Part shown: positions 11,499 to 21,038 of the stretch, piece by piece | Layout: every line of letters begins with the position of its first letter | Position numbering within the stretch: the stretch's first letter is position 1 | Origin: Polyangiaceae bacterium | GTDB taxonomy: Bacteria > Myxococcota_A > Polyangia > Polyangiales > Polyangiaceae | NCBI GenBank assembly: GCA_025937785.1 | Contig: JAICQQ010000021.1 | Coordinates: 1 to 64,000 of the forward strand | Length of the DNA: 64,000 nt | Reading direction: 5' to 3' | Translations under genes and position numbers: made by a program | Notes under the pieces: model-generated | What the model saw: only the letters and a program-made list of their open reading frames with translations | Databases searched by the model: none | What the model was told of the DNA's origin: nothing

Positions 11499-13412
11499 GT
11501 GAGCCGGGCGCCGGTGCACGAGCCGTGGACCACCCAGCACAGCGCGCTCGAGTACCAGATCCAAGGTTGGGGAAACCCCTACTTCTCGATCGGCGACAAC
11601 GGCCACGTGATGGTCACGCCCACCGGCCCTACGGGACCTGCCATCAACCTCTACGAGCTCGCGCTCGATCTCAAGGCGCGCGGGCTGGTCATGCCCATGC
11701 TGTTCCGCTTCTCCGACATCGTCGGACACAGAATCGAGCGCATCAGCAAGAGCTTCCAACGCGCGATCGAAGAGTACTCCTACGCGGGCAACTACCGCGG
11801 AGTGTTTCCGGTCAAGGTGAATCAACAGCGCCACGTCGTAGAAGAGGTGGCTCGTGGCGGGTTACCGTACAACTTCGGGCTCGAGGCAGGCTCGAAGCCC
11901 GAGCTGTTGATCGCGCTCAGCGTGACCTTGCCGCAGGACAGCTTGATCATCTGCAACGGCTACAAGGACACGAAGTACATCGAGACCGCGCTGCTCGCTC
12001 AGCGCATGAACAAGACGGTCATCATCGTCCTCGAGCGCATCGAAGAAGTCGACACGGTGCTCGACGCGTCCCAGCGACTGGGCATCGTCCCCGTCCTGGG
12101 TGTGCGCGCCAAGCTGACCAGCAAAGGCGTCGGCCGCTGGGCACGCTCGGCGGGCGACCGCGCGAAGTTCGGCCTGACCACTGCTGAAATCGTGCAGCTG
12201 GTGGACCGCCTCGCGCAGCACCAGATGCTGCACACGCTGCAGATGCTGCACTTCCATATCGGCAGCCAGATCAGCAGCATCATCCCGATCAAGAACGCCA
12301 TGCAAGAGGCGTCGAACATCTACGTCGAACTGGCGAAGATGGGTTGCGCCATGGGCTACATGGACGTCGGCGGCGGCCTCGCCATCGACTACGACGGCTC
12401 GAAGACGGACTTCCACGCCTCCAAGAACTACGACTTGCAAGAGTACGCCTACGACATCGTCGCGAGCATTCAAGACGCTTGCCGCAAGGCCTCGGTCTCG
12501 GTCCCCACGCTCGTGAGCGAGAGCGGTCGGGCCGTGGCGGCGCAACACGCGGTGCTCGTGTTCGAAGTCGTCGGCAAGAACGAGGTGCGCTTCGGCGAGC
12601 CCAGCAAGCCCCCCTCCGATTCGCACCGCCTCTTGCTCGAGCTCTACGAAACGTACCAGGGCATCATGCCCAAGAACGTGCAAGAGAGCTTCCACGACGC
12701 GAGCCAAGCGAAGGAAGAGTCGATCAGCTTGTTCCGCTACGGGTACATGACCCTGCGCGAACGCGCCCAAGCAGAGCGGCTCTACTGGCACTGCTGCGAG
12801 AAGATCGCGAACACGCTCCAACGCGTGAAGTTCATCCCGGAAGAGTTGCAGGACCTCGATCGCACATTGAGCGCAATTTACTACTGCAACTTCAGCATCT
12901 TCCAGTCGGCACCGGACATCTGGGCCATCGATCAGCTGTTCCCCATCATGCCGATCCATCGGCTGGAAGAGCGCCCCACTGTCAGCGCGACGCTGGCCGA
13001 CTTGACCTGCGACAGCGACGGTCAGATCGAGAACTTCATCGACGTGGAAGACGTCAAGAACACGCTGAACGTGCACCCGCTCGCCGAAGGCGAACCTTAC
13101 CTGATGGGCATGTTCCTGAACGGCGCCTATCAAGAGATCCTCGGCGACATGCACAACCTGTTCGGCGACACCAACGCCGCTCACGTCAAGCTGGACGGTG
13201 ACGGCTACCGCATCGATCACGTGGTGCGCGGCGACAGCGTGACCGAGGTGCTGCGCTACGTCGAATACGATCCGGCACAAATGGTCGAAGCGGTCCGGCG
13301 TCAGGCCGAGAGCGCGGTGAGCGAGCGGCGCCTCACCAACGAGCAGATGCGCACGCTGCTCGATCACTACGAGGCTTCTCTCCGAAGCTACACCTACCTG
13401 ACCGAAGACTGA
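11499..13412 (+). CDS. speA: Biosynthetic arginine decarboxylase
   Basis: 637 aa from the GTG at 11499, close to the usual SpeA length of about 630-660. A TTG at 11418 is the alternative; its extra 27 residues are Ser/Arg-rich. The fold type III PLP enzyme is recognised by VFPVKVNQQRHVVEEV (PLP lysine), LHFHIGSQI, a glycine-rich MDVGGGLAIDYDGS and SESGRAVAAQHAVLV, followed by the long C-terminal part typical of SpeA (FRYGYMTLRERAQAERLYWH). It makes agmatine from arginine, the first step to putrescine and spermidine. It stands alone in the plus direction and converges on the small secreted protein at 13449. Confidence 0.93.
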   Translation: MSRAPVHEPWTTQHSALEYQIQGWGNPYFSIGDNGHVMVTPTGPTGPAINLYELALDLKARGLVMPMLFRFSDIVGHRIERISKSFQRAIEEYSYAGNYRGVFPVKVNQQRHVVEEVARGGLPYNFGLEAGSKPELLIALSVTLPQDSLIICNGYKDTKYIETALLAQRMNKTVIIVLERIEEVDTVLDASQRLGIVPVLGVRAKLTSKGVGRWARSAGDRAKFGLTTAEIVQLVDRLAQHQMLHTLQMLHFHIGSQISSIIPIKNAMQEASNIYVELAKMGCAMGYMDVGGGLAIDYDGSKTDFHASKNYDLQEYAYDIVASIQDACRKASVSVPTLVSESGRAVAAQHAVLVFEVVGKNEVRFGEPSKPPSDSHRLLLELYETYQGIMPKNVQESFHDASQAKEESISLFRYGYMTLRERAQAERLYWHCCEKIANTLQRVKFIPEELQDLDRTLSAIYYCNFSIFQSAPDIWAIDQLFPIMPIHRLEERPTVSATLADLTCDSDGQIENFIDVEDVKNTLNVHPLAEGEPYLMGMFLNGAYQEILGDMHNLFGDTNAAHVKLDGDGYRIDHVVRGDSVTEVLRYVEYDPAQMVEAVRRQAESAVSERRLTNEQMRTLLDHYEASLRSYTYLTED

Positions 13413-13448
13413 AGCCCCCGCGCTAACCGAGCATCGCGCAGGGGGTGC

Positions 13449-13901
13449 TCAGGGCGAACCCGCGCGTGCGCGCGCCTTCGCCCGCTCCAGATTCAGCTCG
13501 GCGCGGATGCGTTCGACCGCGGCGAGCTGTTCGAGCTCGGCGTAGCCATCGGCGAGTCGACGCACGATCCGTGCTCGCTCGGGCGAGCGCTTGGGCGTTA
13601 CCGCGAGCAGCCGTTCGAGCCGATGGAGCTCGCGCATCAGGAGGCGGGTACTTTGCTTTCGGCTGGCCCAGTGCTTCGGCTCACGGATAGCCCGGAACGA
13701 AGCCTCGTCCGGCGGCGCCGCCGTGCGTCGCACGACTCTCCGCGGCACGCCTTCTCGGACCGCTCGCGGGCGGACCGGCGCGCAGCCTTCCGGTCGCTCG
13801 TGCCCGATACGCACGCGACAGGGATCCGCCGCTGCCGCATCGGCGAGGGCGAGCTCCGCAGAGAGTCCCAACGTGGCGCACACTAACACCCATATTTTCA
13901 T
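13449..13901 (-). CDS. Small secreted protein with TPR-type helical region
   Basis: 150 aa. A good GGAGGA ribosome site sits just before the ATG at 13901. The N terminus is a signal peptide (MKIWVLVCATLGLSAELALA). The mature part is Arg-rich; the segment MRELHRLERLLAVTPKRSPERARIV plus the following Glu/Leu-rich helix (LADGYAELEQLAAV) resembles the front of TPR-containing envelope proteins. Only this helical pair is present, so it may be a short or truncated relative. Function unknown. It diverges from the kinase gene across about 290 bp, which should contain both promoters. Confidence 0.6.
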   Translation of the reverse strand: MKIWVLVCATLGLSAELALADAAAADPCRVRIGHERPEGCAPVRPRAVREGVPRRVVRRTAAPPDEASFRAIREPKHWASRKQSTRLLMRELHRLERLLAVTPKRSPERARIVRRLADGYAELEQLAAVERIRAELNLERAKARARAGSP

Positions 13902-14195
13902 AGTTCCTCCCAGGCCCGCACCGTTCCGCCAGCGCTCCGCACGCAGCGATCGTTAGGCACCGTGAAGGTCGAATCCTTGGGTAAGCGTCAACCGAGCGCT
14001 GGCCGCCCCAGGTCTCCGAATTCACGGAAGTGGCTGACGGCAGGTCAACCGAGGTTTCCGTGTCCCGCGCCTTGCGGAGGCGCGCTAACGGGCAGGGCCC
14101 GAGCGCCCGGAAGGGTAAGCCGCCGGCGGAGACCAGGCAAATCAGCGCGAAACGCCAGGCTTGCCAGCCGCCGGGGCCAGGATAATGCTGGCGTG

Positions 14196-15989
14196 ATGTT
14201 TGTTTGCCCCGAATGCGGAAGCAGCGGAGCCGTGCGGGGGGCCTGTGAGGCCGACGGCCATGAGCGCGTCCAGAGCCACGACCCACTCCTCGGGATGAAC
14301 GTCGGCAGCTACCGAATCGCGCGCAAGATCGGCGAAGGCGGCATGGGGCAAGTGTATCGTGCCGTGCAACCCGCCATCGGCAGTCGAGTCGCCATCAAGG
14401 TGCTCTCGCCCGAGTGCGCCGCCCAACGCAACCTGGTCGAGCGCTTCTTCGCCGAGGCCCGCGCCGTCAATCTGATCCGACACGAGCACATCGTCAACGT
14501 GCTCGACCTCGCGATGTTCCCTGACGGTCGCCCCTACATCGTGATGGAGTACCTCGAGGGGCGCCCGCTCTCGAGTCTGATCCGCGATCACGGGCCCGCG
14601 CCGCTGGTGAACGCGACGCGCATCATGCTCGAAGTGCTGAGCGCGCTTGCTGCCGCGCACGCCAAAGGCATCGTGCACCGCGACTTGAAACCCGACAACA
14701 TCTTCGTGTCGCCGGCGGGCCACGCCAAGGTGCTCGACTTCGGCATCGCGAAGTTGCAACCCAACATCGCCGCGGTGCAAGCGGGCACCAGCACCGGCTC
14801 GTTGCTCGGCACGCCCCACTACATGTCGCCCGAACAGGCGCTGGGTCAGACCGTCGACGCGCGCAGCGACCTCTACGCCATGGGCGTGATCCTGTACGAG
14901 GTGCTCACCGGGCGCCGCCCCTTCGACGCGCCGACCCTGTACGAGCTGCTGCGGCAGCAGGTCGAACTCGACCCGCCGCCGCCCTCGACGTTGCGTCCCG
15001 ACCTGCCGCCGGCGCTACAAACGGTGATCGCGAAGGCACTCTCGAAGAACCCGGCGTTGCGCTTCCAGACCTCCGCCGAGTTCGCCCAGGCTCTCGAAAG
15101 TGGCGCTCCTGTCACTCTGGGTGGCGCCGCGTCTTCGGGGCGCGGGAGCGTCTCGCTGCCGGACGCACAGGCCTGGGCGGCCCCCTCGTTGGCTACCAAC
15201 ATCCGCGCCCCCGGGCTCGCGCTCGGACGCCCCCCCCCGACCCCCGCCAGCTACTCCCACGATCAGAGCATTGCCCGCGCCGCCAAGTCGAAGGGCTCCG
15301 TCGCGGCAGCGTTGAGCGTCGGCTGCCTGGGCATCGTCGTGCTGGGAGCCGTCGGCACGGGCGCCTTCCTGTTCCTCGGCAACCGAGCCGCCACCAAAGA
15401 GCCGCCAACAGCAGGCGTCCCCACCAATCCAGCGAGCGACACGGAAGCGCCCGACGAAGTCGACCCCACCACGCCCGCCGCGTTCACGCAAGCCGCCGCG
15501 CCCGTCGATCTCAAGAACTTCAGCGTGGGCGGCTTCCTGCCCAAGGCCATCGAGATGGCGAAGCAACACTACGGCGACGCCAGGTTCGTGCGGCTCGACG
15601 CGATGGGTGTGAACAAGCGAGGCATCGTCGATATGTCCGCGCAGTCGTCGAACACGGTGATGTATCGCTTCCGCTCACCTTCCGCGTCATTGCCACCCAA
15701 AGACTTCCCCGAGAACGCCGAGTTCGAATCGAACTGCATGGTGTACGTCATCGTCAGCCAGCAGGGTGTGATGTCGTACATCCTCGACAAATGGACCTGC
15801 GAGATGGAGTTCGTCGACCCACCCAAGTGTTCGCCCGAGCAAGCCTGGGCCGAAGCAGAAAGGCGCGGCGCTCCAAGTGGCAACCTGGTGGGCACGGTCT
15901 GGTTCGAGGCGGGCCCGGGCGGGAAAGGTCGCTGGAACGTGACGATCCCGCCCTCGTTCAGCGCCTTCATCCCCGACACTTGCGGCTGA
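14196..15989 (+). CDS. Membrane-anchored Ser/Thr protein kinase with zinc-ribbon start
   Basis: 597 aa from the ATG at 14196; the frame is open to 13962 but upstream residues are Arg-rich noise. It begins with a short cysteine motif (FVCPECGSSG, then GAC) that may bind zinc. The Hanks-type kinase domain spans about 35-300: GEGGMGQVYRA, VAIKVL, IVHRDLKPDN near 160, DFGIAK near 180 and YMSPEQ. A Gly/Ala-rich linker leads to one membrane helix at about 367-395 (GCLGIVVLGAVGTGAFLFL). The roughly 190-residue outer domain has a few cysteines and no family I recognise. It should phosphorylate cytoplasmic targets in response to a signal sensed outside the membrane. Confidence 0.9.
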   Translation: MFVCPECGSSGAVRGACEADGHERVQSHDPLLGMNVGSYRIARKIGEGGMGQVYRAVQPAIGSRVAIKVLSPECAAQRNLVERFFAEARAVNLIRHEHIVNVLDLAMFPDGRPYIVMEYLEGRPLSSLIRDHGPAPLVNATRIMLEVLSALAAAHAKGIVHRDLKPDNIFVSPAGHAKVLDFGIAKLQPNIAAVQAGTSTGSLLGTPHYMSPEQALGQTVDARSDLYAMGVILYEVLTGRRPFDAPTLYELLRQQVELDPPPPSTLRPDLPPALQTVIAKALSKNPALRFQTSAEFAQALESGAPVTLGGAASSGRGSVSLPDAQAWAAPSLATNIRAPGLALGRPPPTPASYSHDQSIARAAKSKGSVAAALSVGCLGIVVLGAVGTGAFLFLGNRAATKEPPTAGVPTNPASDTEAPDEVDPTTPAAFTQAAAPVDLKNFSVGGFLPKAIEMAKQHYGDARFVRLDAMGVNKRGIVDMSAQSSNTVMYRFRSPSASLPPKDFPENAEFESNCMVYVIVSQQGVMSYILDKWTCEMEFVDPPKCSPEQAWAEAERRGAPSGNLVGTVWFEAGPGGKGRWNVTIPPSFSAFIPDTCG

Positions 15990-16154
15990 GGCGGGTACCC
16001 TTCGATAGCCGCGCGCCGACCTCGCTCTCGTGGTACTGCGCTTATCGAAGGCGGAATGCGCACCCCCGCTGGGGCGTTTTGTTGGACGAGGGCCGTGCCC
16101 TCGGCGTACGCTCTAGTTTGACCGAGCGACTGTTCCCACGCTCAGCCGCGATCG

Positions 16155-16850
16155 ATGCCCCGTACCAGCTCCGAAGTCTCACCCGCGCTGCACCACTGGC
16201 TACGTCGCCCGCTTTGGGGTGCGGTCGCGTTCTCACTCCTGGCTGGAACCGCCAACGCCGACATCTACAAGAAAGTCGAGGCGGACGGAACCCTGAGCTT
16301 CTCGAACACCAAGGGCGACGGTGCCCAGCTCTACGCGCGCACGGCGAAGAAGCCCAAGGCCACGCCTTTCATGCCGGCGGACACGTCACCCGAGCGTTTT
16401 CACCGCTACGACACGTACATCCGCCAGGCCGCAGGTCTATATCAGATCCCCGAAGCGCTGGTACGGGCGGTGATCAAGGTCGAAAGCAACTACGACCCGC
16501 GCGCGGTGTCGCCGGCGAACGCCCGCGGCTTGATGCAGCTGATTCCCGAAACGGCCGAGCGCATGCAGGTGCGCGACATCCACGACCCGCGTCAGAACAT
16601 CTTCGGCGGCGTGCGCTACCTGCGCATTCTCGCCAACCTGTTCAACGGCGACCTCGAACTAACGGTCGCGGCTTACAACGCCGGCGAGAACGCCGTGATC
16701 CGATTCGGCGGCATCCCACCGTACGAAGAAACTCAAGGCTACGTCGTGAAGGTCCTCGGCTACTACCGCCACTACCGAGCCGCCCCCACCCCAGCCGCTC
16801 CCCCCTCGCCTACGCCGACCGCTGCACCCGCGCCTGCGTCGACTCCCTGA
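16155..16850 (+). CDS. Secreted SLT-family lytic transglycosylase
   Basis: 231 aa. An N-terminal hydrophobic signal (WGAVAFSLLAGTANA) is followed by a DUF4124-like strand pair (DIYKKVEADGTLSFSN) and the SLT domain at about 90-205. The SLT domain has the catalytic Glu in VIKVESNYDPRAVSP, then GLMQLIPETA and LTVAAYNAGENAV. It cleaves peptidoglycan glycan strands in the periplasm, forming anhydro-muramic ends. The tail is Pro/Ala-rich (about 20 residues). It is a single gene downstream of the kinase and upstream of the palindromic repeat. Confidence 0.9.
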   Translation: MPRTSSEVSPALHHWLRRPLWGAVAFSLLAGTANADIYKKVEADGTLSFSNTKGDGAQLYARTAKKPKATPFMPADTSPERFHRYDTYIRQAAGLYQIPEALVRAVIKVESNYDPRAVSPANARGLMQLIPETAERMQVRDIHDPRQNIFGGVRYLRILANLFNGDLELTVAAYNAGENAVIRFGGIPPYEETQGYVVKVLGYYRHYRAAPTPAAPPSPTPTAAPAPASTP

Positions 16851-16905
16851 CCCTGCGTGCGCGGTCATTGGCGTCAGCCCAGCCGCAACACTCGGGTGCT
16901 GGATT

Positions 16906-17214
16906 CAATTCACAGGAAGGCCGGAAAACCAGGAAGGGCTCGACCAGCCTATTCCGTCCTCGTGCAGCTCGAGGCGCTTCACAACCGCCAAGACGCCAAG
17001 ATCACGCCAAGGAACGCATTTTTCCTGCCGGGACGCAAGGAAGACCCCCATGGCGAACCCAGCCGGTCCGCGATGCGCGAATACTTCGTCGTGTGAGCGG
17101 CAGAAAAATTCTTGGCGCCTTGGCGGTTGATAGACCTGACAGGCCACTCGTCGGTGGAGTTGGCGACGGCGACGCCGTGCTGGATTGTCGTCTTCCCGAC
17201 GTCCTGTGAATTTT
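16906..17214. repeat. Nested inverted-repeat element, copy 1
   Basis: It fills most of the 429-bp gap between genes ending at 16850 and 17280. The outer arms are ATTCACAGGAAGGCCGGAAA at 16908 and, inverted, GTCTTCCCGACGTCCTGTGA at 17190. The inner arms are 16982-17030 (starts CAACCGCCAAGACGCCAAG, ends TTTTTCCTGCCG) and 17098-17129 (inverted: starts CGGCAGAAAAATTC, ends GCCTTGGCGGTTG). The outer arm recurs in the gap at 26199-26438. I see no transposase. A non-autonomous mobile element or a dispersed palindromic repeat is the likely nature. Confidence 0.65.
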
Positions 17215-17279
17215 TTCACCTTGCAGTCTGAGCAGGTGGCGACGCTTGGGCGGGGAGCCGGTCAGCCCACGAGCGAAGC

Positions 17280-18353
17280 TTAGCGGGCTGACTTCGCCTT
17301 GGGTTTGGGCGAGGGCGCCGGCGCAGCCGAGGCGTAGTGTTTGAGCGCGTTCTTGAGCTCGGTCCTGACGCGATCGACGAGTTCGGGGGGTTCCACCACG
17401 CGCGCACGTTCGCCCCATTCGAGCACCCAAGAGGTGATCGCGTTGAGGTTGCCGACGGTCATGGTCAAGCGCACACCACCGTTGCCGATGCCTGCGAGCT
17501 TTTGCGAGGGGTGCACCTTGCGCATGCGTATGTACTCGGCGGCGTGCGCGTCGAAATCGATCACCACTTTGTGGCGCTCGGTGCCTTTGAATACGCCGAA
17601 GGCACCTTGAAAGTAGTCGTCGACGCTGAAGTCGGCGGGCAGCTCGAAGCGTTCGGAGATGGAGCACTCGGTGTCGCGCATGCGATCGAGCACGAAGGTG
17701 CGGATCTCGCCGCGCCCGGTGTGGAAACCGACGCAGTAGATCGAGTCCTTGTGCAAGACCATGGCGTACGGGTGAATCACGATCTTTTCTTCGACGTCCT
17801 TCGCGGCGCTCTTGTACGAGAGGCTGAGTGGTCTCAGATCGGAGACCGCCTGAAATAGATCGTCGAGCTCTTCGGTCTTTTCGGCGTAGTTTTTGGGGAC
17901 GTGGGGCAAGTAGAGGAAGCGATCTTCCAGGCGGGCGTCGGCGAGACCGGCGTTAGGGCCACGGCCGGGGCGTTGCGCGAACGCCAGCAACTTGTTGATC
18001 GCCAGGTCGATCTCCTCGTAGAGAGCCGAGCCGAGCATCGGCTTGAACAAACGCCGGGCAGCCAGAATCGCGTAGGCTTGGGTGCGTCGAAGCTCGACTT
18101 TGCGGGGCACCTCGCCCGGGCGAATGCGCCAGAGCCTGGCCCCCCCCCCTTTGGGCTGAGTGCTGACCAGGTCGAACTCGCGTTCGACCTCCTTGAGATA
18201 GCGCCGCATCGTGCGCGAAGTGACGCCCAGCGCTTCTGCGAGTTCGTAGAGCGTCAGGCCGCGCGGGTGGCGCGCCAGAATCTCGCGCAGTTTGTCGAGC
18301 CGGCGGTACTGGGTGAAGCGCCCCGGTGGTCGCCCCAACGCGTTGTCACTCAT
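17280..18353 (-). CDS. WYL-domain transcriptional regulator
   Basis: 357 aa. An N-terminal DeoR/HTH_11-type winged helix (LDKLREILARHPRGLTLYEL, TSRTMRRYLKEVE) is followed by a WYL domain at about 155-235 (LSLSYKS, IHPYAMVLHKDSIYCVGFH) and a WCX C-terminal extension ending in a basic Pro/Lys tail (PKPKAKSAR). WYL regulators bind nucleotides or nucleic acid ligands and often answer DNA damage or phage-related signals; no target is visible here. It is transcribed from 18353 with metG ending 60 bp upstream on the same strand. Confidence 0.9.
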   Translation of the reverse strand: MSDNALGRPPGRFTQYRRLDKLREILARHPRGLTLYELAEALGVTSRTMRRYLKEVEREFDLVSTQPKGGGARLWRIRPGEVPRKVELRRTQAYAILAARRLFKPMLGSALYEEIDLAINKLLAFAQRPGRGPNAGLADARLEDRFLYLPHVPKNYAEKTEELDDLFQAVSDLRPLSLSYKSAAKDVEEKIVIHPYAMVLHKDSIYCVGFHTGRGEIRTFVLDRMRDTECSISERFELPADFSVDDYFQGAFGVFKGTERHKVVIDFDAHAAEYIRMRKVHPSQKLAGIGNGGVRLTMTVGNLNAITSWVLEWGERARVVEPPELVDRVRTELKNALKHYASAAPAPSPKPKAKSAR

Positions 18354-18413
18354 CGGCTCCGTTCTACCAGATCGGCGCGCCGAACGCGAAGCTGGGTTGC
18401 CCGCGCGGGCCGA

Positions 18414-20465
18414 TCAGTGAACTCGCTGACCGGGCCTTGCCCCAGTGTCCGGCGCGAGCAGGAATACCTCTTGCTTGCCCGGACCGGCGGCGATCACCAT
18501 GCCCTCACTCGTGCCGAACTTCATGCGCCGCGGCGCCAGGTTCGCCACCACGACGACCAGCCTTCCCACGAGGGTCTCGAGCCGATACGCAGCCTTGATG
18601 CCGGCGAAGACGGTGCGGCGCTCGTCCCCCCCCAAGCTCAGGGTGAGCTGGAGCAGCTTGTCCGCTCGAGGCACCTCGGCAGCCGCCACGATACGCGCCA
18701 CGCGCAAGTCGACCTTGGCGAAATCGTCGATGCTGCATTCGGCGGCGATCGGTTCTGCCCTGAGCGGTTCGTCGCTGTCGGTCAGCGCGGACCCGCCCGC
18801 TGCCGCTGGCGTTGGCTCAGCCACGACCGCGGGCTCTGTGCTCAGCGTCTCTTCCAGCATCTTGCTGACCGCCTGCATGTCCACGCGCGCGAGCAAGTGC
18901 TGGAACTTGCCCACCGGGGTGCCTGCCAGGGGGACGCTTGCGGCTTTCCAGGTCGACAAGTCGTCGTTCAAGAGCTCGGCGCTCTGCTGCGAAAGCTTGG
19001 GAAGAACCGGCGAAAGGTACACGGCCAGCTGTCGATACAGGTTGAGCGCTACGCTGCAGACATCTCGCATCGTGTCCAAAGCCGCGGGGTCTTTCTTGAG
19101 CTTCCATGGCTCTTTGCGGTCGATGTATTCGTTGGCGCGGTCGGCGAGTGACATGACGAGGCGCATGGCGCGCGCGAAGTCGCAAGCATCGTAGGCGGCC
19201 GCGATGTCGTCGCCGAGCTTGGCGCCGGCCTCGAAGAGGCCCTCGTCTTCGGGGTAGCGCTCACTCAAGCGGTCGACGAACCGTGCGGTACGGCTGGCCA
19301 AGTTCACGACTTTGCCGACCAGATCAGCGTTCACCTTGGCCGCGAACTCTTCCAGATTCAAATCGATGTCGTCCACCTTCGGCGACAGCTTGCTGGCGTA
19401 GAAGTAGCGCAGGTACGCGGGGTCGAGGTGGCGCAGGTAGGTGGACGCCATCACGAAAGTGCCCTTGCTCTTCGACATTTTCTCGCCGTTCACGGTGAGG
19501 AATCCGTGCACGTGCACCCGGGTGGGCAAAGAATAGCCGGCTACTTTCAACATCGCCGGCCAGAACAGGGTATGGAAATAGGTGATGTCCTTACCGATGA
19601 AATGGTGGATCTCGACGTCGTCCGAACGCCACCAGTCGTCGAAGCGCTCGCCCCGAGCGCGGCACCATTCGGCCGTCGACGCTAGATAGCCGATGGGAGC
19701 ATCGAACCAGACGTACCAGAAGTTACCCGGCGCATCGGGCAACTCGAAGCCGAAGTACGGCCCCGGGCGCGACACGTCCCAATCGCGCAACGGCTCCGCC
19801 AAGAAATGACCCTTGAGGTAGTTGGCGACCTCCAACTGCAAGTGTTCGCCGCTCTGCGTCCATTGCTCGAGAAAACCATGAAGCTGTTCGATCTCGACGA
19901 AGTAGTGGCGCGCTGAACGCAGCTCGGGCTTGGCGCCGCTCAAGGTACTGTAGGGGTCGACGAGATCGATGGCCGAGTACGCGGCACCGCACTTTTCGCA
20001 GCTGTCGCCGTACTGATCCGGCGCACCGCAGTTCGGGCACTTGCCTTTGACGAAGCGATCCGCCAGGAACACGGACTCCAGCGGATCGTACAGTTGTGTC
20101 ACGTCGCGCTCGACGATCAACCCTTGTTTGCGCAGCGCTTTCCAGAAGTGCTCGCAGAGCTCGCGGTTGTCCGGCGAGTTGGTGCTGCCGTAATTGTCGA
20201 ACTCGATCTGAAACCCCTGGAAGTCCCGCTGATGAGCGGCCTGCATGTCTGCGATCAGCGCCTCTTCACTCCGTCCTTCTTGGCGCGCGCGGATCATGAT
20301 GGCCGTACCGTGCGTATCATCGGCGCACACGTAGACCGCGCGATGTCCGCGCATGCGCTGAAAGCGGACCCAGATGTCCGTCATCAAGTACTCGACCAAG
20401 TGGCCGATGTGAATGTGACCGTTGGCGTAAGGCAACGCACTCGTCACGAGAATTCTTCGGGTCAT
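18414..20465 (-). CDS. metG: Methionyl-tRNA synthetase
   Basis: 683 aa with fused C-terminal tRNA-binding domain. Class I motifs: [14 protein letters not shown] at the start, and KMSKSKGTF near residue 330. A zinc-knuckle ([17 protein letters not shown]) near 145-160 places it with the Zn-binding MetRS. The last 110 residues are an EMAP/Trbp111-like OB domain ([31 protein letters not shown]) that helps bind tRNA and dimerise. It charges initiator and elongator tRNA-Met. The start codon lies only 17 bp from the divergent gene at 20483, so the promoters must overlap coding sequence or the neighbour starts later. Confidence 0.95.
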   Translation of the reverse strand: MTRRILVTSALPYANGHIHIGHLVEYLMTDIWVRFQRMRGHRAVYVCADDTHGTAIMIRARQEGRSEEALIADMQAAHQRDFQGFQIEFDNYGSTNSPDNRELCEHFWKALRKQGLIVERDVTQLYDPLESVFLADRFVKGKCPNCGAPDQYGDSCEKCGAAYSAIDLVDPYSTLSGAKPELRSARHYFVEIEQLHGFLEQWTQSGEHLQLEVANYLKGHFLAEPLRDWDVSRPGPYFGFELPDAPGNFWYVWFDAPIGYLASTAEWCRARGERFDDWWRSDDVEIHHFIGKDITYFHTLFWPAMLKVAGYSLPTRVHVHGFLTVNGEKMSKSKGTFVMASTYLRHLDPAYLRYFYASKLSPKVDDIDLNLEEFAAKVNADLVGKVVNLASRTARFVDRLSERYPEDEGLFEAGAKLGDDIAAAYDACDFARAMRLVMSLADRANEYIDRKEPWKLKKDPAALDTMRDVCSVALNLYRQLAVYLSPVLPKLSQQSAELLNDDLSTWKAASVPLAGTPVGKFQHLLARVDMQAVSKMLEETLSTEPAVVAEPTPAAAGGSALTDSDEPLRAEPIAAECSIDDFAKVDLRVARIVAAAEVPRADKLLQLTLSLGGDERRTVFAGIKAAYRLETLVGRLVVVVANLAPRRMKFGTSEGMVIAAGPGKQEVFLLAPDTGARPGQRVH

Positions 20466-20482
20466 GTTAGTGTCGGCAATCT

Positions 20483-20983
20483 ATGATTCGCTCTCCGAAT
20501 AGGCAACGCTTTCGTGGGGCGGGCGCGCTCAGGGGGAGCGTGCGGCTCGGGTGCACGGGGACCCTGGCATTCAGCCTCGTCTGGTCCCCACCCGTCGCTG
20601 CCAGCGACTCCGGTGATGCGCAGGCGAGCACAGCAGGCAGCGCTGGCGACCCATGGTGGGGCCGAGACAAGGCGCTGCACCTGGGGCTGTCCGCAGGCCT
20701 CGCCGCGGCAGGTTACGGTGTCAGCAGCATCTGGTTCGACCCCGCCTGGCAGAGAGCGAGTGCTGGGGCCGCGTTCGCGTTGACGATCGGCGCTGGCAAA
20801 GAGCTCGCCGATTGGGCGGGCTACGGTGACCCTTCGTACAAGGACATGCTGTACGACCTCGCCGGTACCTCGCTCGGGGTCATGCTGGCCTACCTCGTCG
20901 ATCTGGCGATCGGAGCGGGCTCGGAGCCCGAGCGGGCAGCGCCGCAGGGCCTCGAGCAGGCCCGGCCCCTCCTGGCATTCTGA
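20483..20983 (+). CDS. YfiM/DUF2279-like envelope protein
   Basis: 166 aa. It has an N-terminal signal-like segment (LGCTGTLAFSLVWSPPVAAS) and then DKALHLGLSAGLAAAGYG, KELADWAGYGDPSYKDMLYD and a hydrophobic end (AGTSLGVMLAYLVDLAIGA). This order matches the YfiM/DUF2279 group of small outer-membrane or periplasmic proteins, whose function is unknown. A GTG at 20540 preceded by AGGGGG is an alternative start that would put the signal peptide at the very N terminus and free room for the metG promoter. Confidence 0.7.
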   Translation: MIRSPNRQRFRGAGALRGSVRLGCTGTLAFSLVWSPPVAASDSGDAQASTAGSAGDPWWGRDKALHLGLSAGLAAAGYGVSSIWFDPAWQRASAGAAFALTIGAGKELADWAGYGDPSYKDMLYDLAGTSLGVMLAYLVDLAIGAGSEPERAAPQGLEQARPLLAF

Positions 20984-21038
20984 AACAACGACCCATTCGC
21001 GTGGCCGGAACCCGAAAGCGTGGTACCTCGAGCCTGCC

